From NCBI RefSeq assembly GCF_020509005.1, contig NC_063014.1:3224001-3288000 (forward strand): 64,000 nt of DNA, read 5' to 3'. The stretch is from Fulvia fulva (Eukaryota; Ascomycota; Dothideomycetes; Mycosphaerellales; Mycosphaerellaceae). The translations under genes and the position numbers were made by a program. Under the pieces are notes generated by a model. It was not told the DNA's origin. It was given only the letters and a program-made list of their open reading frames with translations, and did not search any database. Shown piece after piece: positions 55,773 to 64,000 of this stretch. Position 1 is the stretch's first letter, and each line of letters begins with the position of its first letter.

Positions 55773-58700
55773 GACTTCGATAGATTTATAAAAGGCAAAG
55801 ATAAGGACTAAGATACTAAGGTCTACTTACTCTAGGAACTATACGATTTCGAGGACTGTTTTAACCGTTAGGATATATCGAAGATCCTACCTTACCCCCC
55901 TAGTAAGGACTATAAAATATACCTTAAAGACGAAACTAAGTCACCTCCTTTCAAGCGGCTATACGTAATGTCGTCTCGTAAGAATAAGGTAATTAAGAAG
56001 TAGGTCGATAATTAGCTAGAATCTAGAGCGATATAACAAAGTACGAGCCCGGCTTCTATACTAGTACTAATTGTACGTAAACTAGGCGGCGGTCTACGGG
56101 TCTATATCGACTATAGAGCTCTTAACGCCCTTACGGTCAAAAGTAGTATTACGGCTACGTAAGCGGCCCGCTTAGACCCGCGCTACCGGCTTACCTAAAT
56201 AGGTAAAAGACGAGGTCGTAAAGCTCGTAAGCTTTATACTAGCGGAGCCTTATCTAGGCTCACTTCGGATAATAGACTACCCTAAGTACGGCCGTAACAA
56301 GTAGATACCTAATACCGCTATTCTAAGAAACGCTAAACCGCCTATATAGGAAGAAGTACTTTACTAAACTCGATGTCATCTCTACCTTTAACCGTATTAG
56401 TATTACGGAGGGCTACGAATAGAAAACTACGTTTAGTACTCGCTATAGTCAATTCGAGTATATAGTAATACCTTTCGGCCTATATAATACTCTAGGAACA
56501 TTCTAATTATATATGAACAATACGCTTTAGAAGTATCTCGATGACTTCTATTTAGTATACCTAGATAATATCCTAATCTTTAGCGATATATTCGAAGAAT
56601 ATATATAATACGTTCGTAAGGTACTATAACGTATATATAAAGCCGGCCTATAATTAGATATCGACAAATACGAGTTCTACTAAATAGAGGCGAAGTACCT
56701 TAGTGTTATTATAGGAGTCGACGGTATCTATATAGACCTAGAAAAGGTCGACGTAGTTAAGAACTAGCTTACTCTAATATACCTAAAGGATATATAAGTA
56801 TTCCTTAGGTTCGGAAACTTCTATCGAAGGTTTATATAGAACTTCTCTAAAATCTATATACCCCTTACGAATTTGATAAAGACTAGTAAGAATAGTAAGC
56901 CGATACTATTCGTTTAGACGATAGAATACGAAGTAGCCCTCTAAGGATTAAAAGATGCATTCTTAATAGATACGGTACTCGTATACTTCGTACTAGGGTT
57001 AGAAACTATAGTCGAAATAGATGCCTTAGATTCTGTTACTACGGTAGTAATTTTATAGAAACACGGAGACGTCTAGAGACCGCTAGTATATATATCTAAG
57101 AAGATGTTACTATAGGAGTATAACTACGAGATTTACAATAAGGAACTATTAGCTATCGTCCTCGCCTTCGAAGAATAGAGACCTAAGCTTACTATTAACT
57201 TAGACGATAATATAGATACTAATTTCGAGAATACGAAGGATATAGACAACAATCCCGTTATTATCTACTCCGATTATAAGAACCTAGAATACTTTATAAG
57301 TACGAAACAACTTAATAGACGGTAGGTACGCTAGGTATAGTTTCTAGTATAGTTCGTACTTAAGATCACCTATTGTCTAGGTATATAGGGTATAAAGCCT
57401 AATAGTCTTACTAGACGATCGTAAGATCTACCGTCGGATCTAAGCGATCTACGTCTATAGTATTAGAGCTAGGTTATCCTACCGCCCGCTCGCCTCGATA
57501 TTAAGCTTAATTCAAGTAAGCTACGGGAGGGGAAGGTAGCGTAGTAGGCAGTATAGTAGGATTTACTTATATAAGTTAAGGCTCTATATAACGGAGAGAC
57601 CGTTTAGGCTACTATATAATAGCTGTCCTAGAACTAGTAAGTACCCCTATTACGTAAATATCAGATCGACGATCGCACGTCTAAAGTAGAAGATACTATA
57701 ATCTATATAAAGAACGCCTACGGAGGATATAGCTTATTTGTCCTAGAAGTTACTAGCGTAGTAGAACTTTGTACTCTAATCACGAAACGTTTCTACGATA
57801 TACCCGCGGCTAGGTATCCCGGCCGTAAAAAGACATTCGAGTTAATTAGTAGATACTACCGCTAGCTACGTATAGTATAAACAATTAAGAGATTCGTCCG
57901 TAATTATGTTATATATAGAACAACGGTTCCGTTAAATTAGTAGTATTAGGGCCTCCTTACACTATTACCGGTACCCTTTAGAGTATAGGAGGATATCGCT
58001 ATTGACTTCGTTATAGATTTGCCCGTAAGCAAGAGCTTAACCGATAGACAAACGTATAAGAACGTCCTTATAGTTACGGACAGGCTTACTAAGGAGAGAT
58101 ACCTAATCCTAGTGCTGTAGATAGACGCCCTATATATTGTATTTATCTTTATCCGCTACATCTTCGTACGTTATAGTATTCCTAAGAGTATCGTCTCGGA
58201 TCGGGGCTCCTAGTAGACGTCTACGTTCTAGAGACGAGTTTGCTCCCTACTCGGTATTTAATAACGACTGTCGACGGCCTTTTACCTAGAATCCGATAGA
58301 TAGTCTAAAAACACGAATAAGGTTATAGAACGTTATCTTAGGGCCTATATTAACTACGCCCAAGATAATTATGTTGATTAGTTACTACTTGCCGAGTTTG
58401 CTACTAACAATTATATATTAGCTACTACTAGAGTATTACCCTTCTACGCTAATACCGGTCGTAACTTAGAATTTACGGATACTAGTCTAACTACCTCTAT
58501 AAAGCTTATGCCCTATAAGTAACGACTCGATACAGAATCTACGAATACGTTTACTAAGCGTATAAACTAGATATACGTCTACCTAAGGCAAGAAATTATA
58601 TTAGCCTAACCGTTATAAGTAGATTTTATAAACGTATATCGCTAGCTACCTCCGAATTATAACATCGGCAATGAAGTTTATATTAATACTACTAACTAGT

Positions 58701-59610
58701 CAACAATACGCTCGTTTAAGAAGCTCGATATTAAGAACGTAGGGCCGTACGAGATCACCGTAGCACTCCCGTATTAAAATGCTTACCGCGTTATAATACC
58801 CGATTAGTTAGGTAATCTCTATAACACTTTCTACGCCTCGCTCCTATAACTAGCTACTAATAACCCCGAACCTAGACAGATCCTAGAACCGCCGCCTCTA
58901 ATCGAGATCACCCGCGACGACGACGGCGAAACATCCGAATAGTACTTCGTAGAGGATATACTCGATAAGGGAAGACTACTAAAATACTTACTACCGAAGT
59001 AAGACGAGTATAAGTACCTAGTAAAGTAGAAAGGATACCGCGAGCCGAGCTAGGAGCTACTAGAAGTATTAGTAGGAGTAGCCGCCTCTATTATAGACTT
59101 CTACTACAACTTTCCGACGAAGTCTATACCCGCCGACTTTAAGCCGCCGTACGACTAGGTACCTAATAAGGACCGAGTTACTAGTATACTACGATCTTAT
59201 ACTAAGTCTAGCTAGGTGCCTACGGAGAACGCGAGTACGTCTATACCGGTAGTTATACCGTAAACTAATACGCCCGTAACGGCGTCTAAGCTATAAGTAA
59301 GGACGTTACGCCGCTCGATAAGACTTAATACGAGTACGATAATACGCTAGGGCTACTATAGAACCGCGTATGCCTACTTCTATAAGGATAATAGCGGATA
59401 GAAGTCTCTATAATAAGCGTTAGACATACCCTAAGCCTCTATATAGCCGTACTAGCTTAGCCGCCCGACGGATATAGTAATCGATAGTAAGGAGGATATT
59501 AAGGGTTTAGAGGATACTTAAGCTAAATAAGGTAGACTAGAGGATAATATAGTTTTTATAGATATACTACTATAGAGATAGAGCCGTCCGAGGACAATAG
59601 CGATCTAAAG
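55773..59610 (+). pseudogene. Gypsy-C pol: RT, RNase H, integrase, chromodomain (RIPed)
   Basis: Reverse transcriptase about 55940-56780 with [43 protein letters not shown] and YLDNILIFS (family YLDDIL) near 56555-56585. RNase H about 57000-57320 (YNYEIYNKELLAIVLAFEE near 57120). Integrase about 57650-58500 with IDFVIDLP near 58000, TDRLTKE near 58080 and VSDRGS near 58195. Chromodomain about 58940-59110 (YFVEDILDKGR..., with KGYREPSQELLE, ending IDFYYNFPTK). About 170 bp of extra sequence (about 56130-56300) interrupt the RT between NAL(T)VK and YLIPL. Confidence 0.85.
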
Positions 59611-59621
59611 GGGGGGGGTAC

Positions 59622-59814
59622 TATTACGGTTTACTACTACCGTAACGTTACGCCGCGGCTCTTCCCCGTAGAGAACCCGTATCCCCGCGTACTAGCGCCT
59701 TAGCGCTTCCTTATATATCTCGCGCGCTTCGCGCTTCTCTTTCGTAGCCTTACCGAATAACGCTTGTTTTATAGTAACCCTATACTATCGTCTTATAGAT
59801 TACTACCTATAATA
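59622..59814 (+). repeat. 3' LTR of Gypsy-C
   Basis: 193 bp, starts TATTACGGTTTAC (RIPed from TGTTACGG), ends CCTATAATA, follows a run of nine or more G and is followed by the target duplication CGGGT. Confidence 0.92.
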
Positions 59815-60125
59815 CGGGTATAGTTATTACTATATTAACCTAGCTTATACTCGCGACGTATAGGGAAGATCGGGACGACCTTTTTAGGTAGTAGTAGAGC
59901 CTCTATATTGTTTAGATAAGGGTCTTCGTAGCTATTAATCTCGATAAGTAGGTAGAGCGGCCGGTTCGTATTAGTATTAGTTAGGCGCCTACTAGTATCC
60001 GCGGTTATAGAAGCCTAGACGATATTACGAATAGTATAGAGACTCCTATTTACGACGCTATTCTTAACTTAGAGATTCTCGTTTATTATTATACGTACGC
60101 TAATTAAAATAGGTAATATTATATA

Positions 60126-61258
60126 ACGTACTTTACTACCGAGCGGGCTATACTACCGAGCGGGCTACTTTTAATAAGAACTATACTACTTCCACTTTGA
60201 TTATAACGGTATCTTAACACGATAACATCCTATAGAATCGTTACTAAGAGGACAATTCCTCTTTAGATTCTTCGCTATCTAGCGAGTCTACTTAATAGGT
60301 ACGTACGTTATACCCCGACTCGCTATATCGCTTATAGCGTCGTAGCCTTAGTACTAGCCGGATACTATCTAGGAACTCTCTACTTACTTCCTAGCTCCTA
60401 GTATCCTCTAGAGGTATTAGTTACGACGCCTTATCGAAGGTTAGAGACCCTCTAGACTGAATGTACTTGCGCTTTCGTGCTTTCCGCTATATAAATGCCT
60501 CGTTAGACTTACGTAGCTTACTAATCTCGCTTTATATAAGAGCTATCTAATACGCTATCTCTCTACTCCCTCTCTATTACCCTATTAAACAACCTTCCTC
60601 TTTCTACTACGTCTTTCTAAACCCGTAACGACGCTCTAAGACGTAATGACACCTATTATAAACCCTATCTCGTCGAAGTTATAGGTGTCCTAGTTAAGGA
60701 TGCTATACTTCTCCTTTATATTACGTATAAGTAAGAACTACTTCTCGATAACGTCTAGATCTTCTATTAGGGCTCGCTAACGATCGTATCTACGTGTTAT
60801 ACGAACCTTTAGCTCACGATACCGCCTAATAAATCTGTCTTTCTAATTAAGACTAGCGGGCTTAAGACCCTTCTCTTATAGTAATAAATCGGCTATTACT
60901 CGTATACTAGCCTTTAATAGCGGGAAACCTCTAAGATCTAGCTCGAGTATATACTCAAGTATTACCCTCTCTTCTAGCTCTATAAGCTTCTTCGAATTAG
61001 GCTCGTAGTCACCCCGAGGAGGTCGTCTATTTAATCGATACCCTAGTATAGTTTAAGACGTATTATATACCTTTAGAGTAAGTCAATTCGCAATTATCGC
61101 GTCGCGTTTCGTAGCCTAGACAGCTAAAGTCAGTTTGGCCTCGTTTAAAGACAATATACGCTATAATAGTAGTTATATAGCTATATAATTAGAAGTGGTA
61201 CAGTTCTTAGTAAAAGTAGCCCGCTCGGTAGTATAGCCCGCTCGGTAGTAAAGTACGT
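60126..61258 (-). mobile_element. Fot1/pogo DNA transposon with internal deletion
   Basis: 1133 bp with inverted ends ACGTACTTTACTACCG...CGGTAGTAAAGTACGT and TA duplications (60124-60125, 61259-61260). Each end repeats the motif ACCGAGCGGGCTATACT. Minus-strand reading gives the pipsqueak HTH (about 60960-61080), a CENP-B-type HTH (ILELDLRGFPLLKAS to RYRELKVRITRRYDR, about 60780-60960), and the first acidic motif YNFDEIGFIIG near 60660-60690. It jumps after VQQGNRE to the C-terminal helical region (SEISKLRKSNEAF-like, near 60440-60540). The middle of the DDE catalytic domain is missing, so it cannot encode an active transposase. Full family members are about 1.9 kb. Confidence 0.88.
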
Positions 61259-61436
61259 TATAGGTTACTAGCCTTATTAAACTTAGACTTCTATAGGTTC
61301 TTACTAGTATAGCTAGCGGCTAGGATCTTAACGGGCTTATTTAGGTCTTATATCGACTTATAGTTATATATACGTATAGAAGGCTCGAGGACCTAAAAAG
61401 GGCATATTTTATACGTAAGACACTCTAAAACACGCT

Positions 61437-64000
61437 ATATTCGGAAGTTCTTATTAAGCCTATTCTAACGATCTATAAAGTAGGCTACTACCCCTAGAAT
61501 TAAGGAAGTTCTACCTTATTTAATTTGGATAGCTTGAAGTTCTCTTTACCCTATTTCTTTAGCTCTAAACGCCGCGGAGATGCCTAGCTATATTAGGTAA
61601 CTCCTAGGTAATAGTAGCCTAGGCTACGGTACTACCGGCGCCTACGGTACTATAGGCGAAGCTCCCCTAAGACAACTAGTAGCAACTTATAGAGGACGTA
61701 AAAAGTATAGAAACTAACAATTAGCTCCTATACCGGTCTCTCTAGGTAATAATTACTTAGCTACGTACGGCGCTAGTACTATCGTACTACCGAGGGCAAT
61801 AAGAAATAAGGACGACGTCTTAGCCGATTAATAAGGCCACCCGGAATTTATACCCCTATAGCTAGGTATCGGTCGCGGTATCGATACTAGGCCCCCGCCT
61901 AACGTACGATATAGTTACGATGTATATTATAGTAAAGGAAGACTAGGCCGAAGTTACGAAGCTATCGAACAAGGAGCTCGCCTAACGAATTAATTAACTA
62001 GTAGTAGTCGTAGTGAACTAATAGTCTAACGGCACTCTATAGATCTATACTAGCTCTACTACTACTAGGAGGCACCTAGAGGCATAGCTATAGTAGGTAT
62101 CTAAGGTTACGGTATTAGTAAAGCTCTTAACGAAGCAATTTACAATCCTAGTCTACGATATACCTAAAGAGTTCGACCTTATTAACTAAGGTCACCTACG
62201 TACTCTCTAAGAGGACAACCCGGTTACTCTTAACTCTCTAATCTAGAAGGCGACTTAGCTCTATATAAAATGGCTAGAAGGTAAGAAGGCCTCGGCGCTA
62301 ATCGTATAGCTATAAGACGCGAAAGCGGCGGATCTAGTAATAGAACAAGGCCTAATCTAGTAATATAGCCTTAAGATAGTCGAAAAGGACTCCTTATCCT
62401 TTCGTATCCTCTAATACTTTAAATACTAACAGTGTAGACACTAAACCTATACGTATATAAACAAGTAGGCCTACTCGAACTATATAGGAGACTATATATC
62501 TAGGGACTATATATCGGCTACGAGGCGGTACGCGGACTGTCCGGGGCACTACCTATTATATAGCGCGGAATGCCTATAGCGGAAACTAGCAAAAAACAAG
62601 GTAATCATAAATAGAACCGTCGCTCTAAGATTATACGGCGACCGTAAGGCTAGTATATACCGGAACTAGCTAGCGGCGGTCGGGTATAAGCGCTCTAGGG
62701 CCGAGAATAATATAAAGGATACGTAACCTAGGTCGTACGGGAGGCTACGTACTCTACTAGCTACGGGGAGGGAATCTAATTAGGCCCGGCTCCCCTTTAG
62801 TATATAGCCGATAGGCGTAGACTAGGACGTATAAGGTAGCTAGATATAGGACATTATAGAGGAATCGATTGTCGATAACAATAACTAGCCTCGATACGCT
62901 TAGTATTATCTAGTACAACGTTAACTATAGTCAGGATATAGTATAGAACCATTTCCTATACGAGGCGGACCCGTACGTCTACTACGTCCTAGTAATCTAG
63001 GAGCTATAGATTAACCCGTACTATAAGAGACTAACGACCTATAACTTACTAGGCTATACGATATACCTACGTAGCGACGGTAGACCCCGTACGTACTTCT
63101 ATATTAGTAAGGATATACTAGAATCCGACTAGGAGGTAGTATACTACGTAGACGAAGAAGGCGGGGGAGATATTACCTCCCTCTACGTAGGTAGTACTTA
63201 GATATATAACTTGAATATATGACCGCTAGCCTCGAGGTCTAGCCGCGACCTTAGGGTCTATAGATACCTAGATAGTACGCTTAAGAGATAAGGGTACTAT
63301 CTCGTAGTAGGAGACTTTAATATATACTACCCTTCCTAGGAAAGCCTTATATAGCCGTACCCTATAGCCGACGAAGTACTCGACTTGATAGCGAGTAACG
63401 TAATTGCCCTTAATACCCCGAAGGACCAAGGTACCTAGAAGAGAGGGGGACTCTAAGGCACGATCGACCTCTCCTAGATCTTAGATAGCTACTACTATAT
63501 AGTAACCTACTATAGGATCGAATATAGACTCGAGGCGTCGTTAGGCTATATACTAGTCAGCACCTCTATTACGATATAGATATAACGTATACTAGCGAGA
63601 ACCCCTAAGCTATACTAGGGAAAGGCCTACTTAGCTAATATCTAGGCGTACCTCGATAACTCCGAGAGGCTAGTCTAGATCGCGTAGTAGTAATACAATA
63701 GTAAAGACGAGATAGACGAAGCAGTCTAGGGGTTAATAGACGAAATAAGAATAGCGACCTTACTTTACGTTCCGCTTGCCTAACTAACGATATAGTCTAA
63801 ACTATACTAGACGCCGGAGTGCACTACGGTAGTAAGAGAAGTAAGGAGAGCCCGCCGGGTATAGACGAGCAGCTATAGCGAGGAGGCCTAGAACGTATAT
63901 AGGGAGGTATACTAATAGAAGAAAGCTATAATACGAAGGGAGAAAGTAGTCGGCTAGAGGGCTATAGTAGAAGAAATCGCCGGCAAGCTAGAGAGGATGT
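61437..64000 (+). mobile_element. LINE-alpha copy 3, runs off the window, RIPed
   Basis: From about 61437 it matches copy 1 (from about 21713) collinearly to the window end: ORF1 with knuckle remains (about 62400-62580) and the endonuclease of ORF2 (about 62940-63600, GDFNIYYPSQ near 63305-63345). It lacks the first about 55 bp of copy 1. It is inserted in the helicase remnant, whose minus-strand frame stops at the junction. Confidence 0.88.

Larger units (their letters stand above)
49153..59814 (+). mobile_element. Gypsy-C: complete chromodomain Ty3/Gypsy element with a nested LINE, RIPed
   Basis: Bounded by two 193-bp LTRs (49153-49345 and 59622-59814) and a perfect 5-bp duplication CGGGT (49148-49152 and 59815-59819). 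The insertion splits a helicase frame. A polypurine tract (aaagggggggggtac) precedes the 3' LTR. Gag and pol lie in plus orientation, split at 52670 by a truncated LINE-alpha. Without the LINE it is about 7.6 kb. Confidence 0.92.
47991..61437 (-). mobile_element. PIF1-type (Helitron-like) helicase remnant in pieces, RIPed
   Basis: Minus-strand coding survives in three segments separated by later insertions: about 61437-61259, 60125-59815 and 49152 to about 48390. Joined in order they give the C-terminal half of a PIF1/Helitron helicase. KPVKILAASYTSKN comes first, then a stretch with the pattern of the VMLTRNL...GLVNGSxGTVxDIV motif (ENLQVKNSVVNRSLYTIRNI near 59990-60060), VPIFPIRREYKLGQ (near 59840-59880), and across the Gypsy-C insertion TRLQF, YKSQGIQLDQAIL and YVAISRIRKLVGLIF (near 48990-49100; family HKSQG and VAxSR). 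A charged, coiled-coil-like tail follows to about 48390. Region 47991-48390 is AT-rich with no readable domain. The Rep part, if any, lies outside the window. Confidence 0.75.

Noticed and set aside
1..64000. tRNA or rRNA genes, telomeric repeats, secondary-metabolite core genes
   Set aside because: None recognised on either strand by eye; a covariance-model search would be needed to exclude degraded tRNAs.

Overview
This window is chromosomal DNA of a filamentous ascomycete, with a gene and promoter style that suggests Dothideomycetes (an inference; the species is not identified). It holds one gene island of about 16 kb (roughly 31.8-47.9 kb) between two blocks of dead, nested transposable elements (about 1-31.7 kb and 48-64 kb). 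The element blocks carry an extreme RIP (repeat-induced point mutation) signature: CpA and TpG are almost absent, TpA is in large excess, and CpG is kept. Old coding frames therefore remain readable, but most CAA, CAG and TGG codons have become stops.

Left block. Base 1 lies inside the pol gene of a nearly unmutated Ty3/Gypsy element (chromodomain integrase end, then its 3' LTR). It sits in a RIPed Copia element, which sits in a RIPed chromodomain Gypsy element (Gypsy-B). Gypsy-B is split again by a second Copia element on the minus strand (3924-15749, TSD AGTAG), which is split by a complete Gypsy element (Gypsy-A, 6852-13142, 520-bp LTRs, TSD TACTA). Next come a minus-strand Tad1-like LINE (about 16.25-21.3 kb), a Gypsy integrase fragment (Gypsy-D) split by a plus-strand LINE (21659-26643, 14-bp TSD), a 5'-truncated minus-strand LINE with a related tail, a Gypsy-like 3' end with an LTR, and a truncated Fot1/pogo fragment.

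Gene island. In order: a minus-strand 2EXR/F-box-like protein; a three-exon DUF423/TMEM256-type membrane protein; DNA topoisomerase I (three exons); divergently, ATP synthase gamma subunit (three exons); then a plus-strand cluster of 2EXR/F-box-like paralogues. Of six cluster members only one (40676-41875) is an uninterrupted frame. The others carry a nonsense codon, a frameshift, both, or survive only as a fragment. A broken fungal-type transcription factor gene lies at the right edge. Short tandem repeats stand at both borders of the island (16-bp units on the left, 24-bp units on the right).

Right block. A minus-strand PIF1-type helicase, as found in Helitrons, is broken into pieces by a Gypsy element (Gypsy-C, 49153-59814, TSD CGGGT, itself carrying a truncated LINE copy), an internally deleted Fot1/pogo element (60126-61258, TSD TA) and a third LINE copy that runs off the window.

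The conserved housekeeping genes (TOP1, ATP3, DUF423) look intact. No bacterial-type operon, CRISPR array, tRNA or rRNA was recognised.
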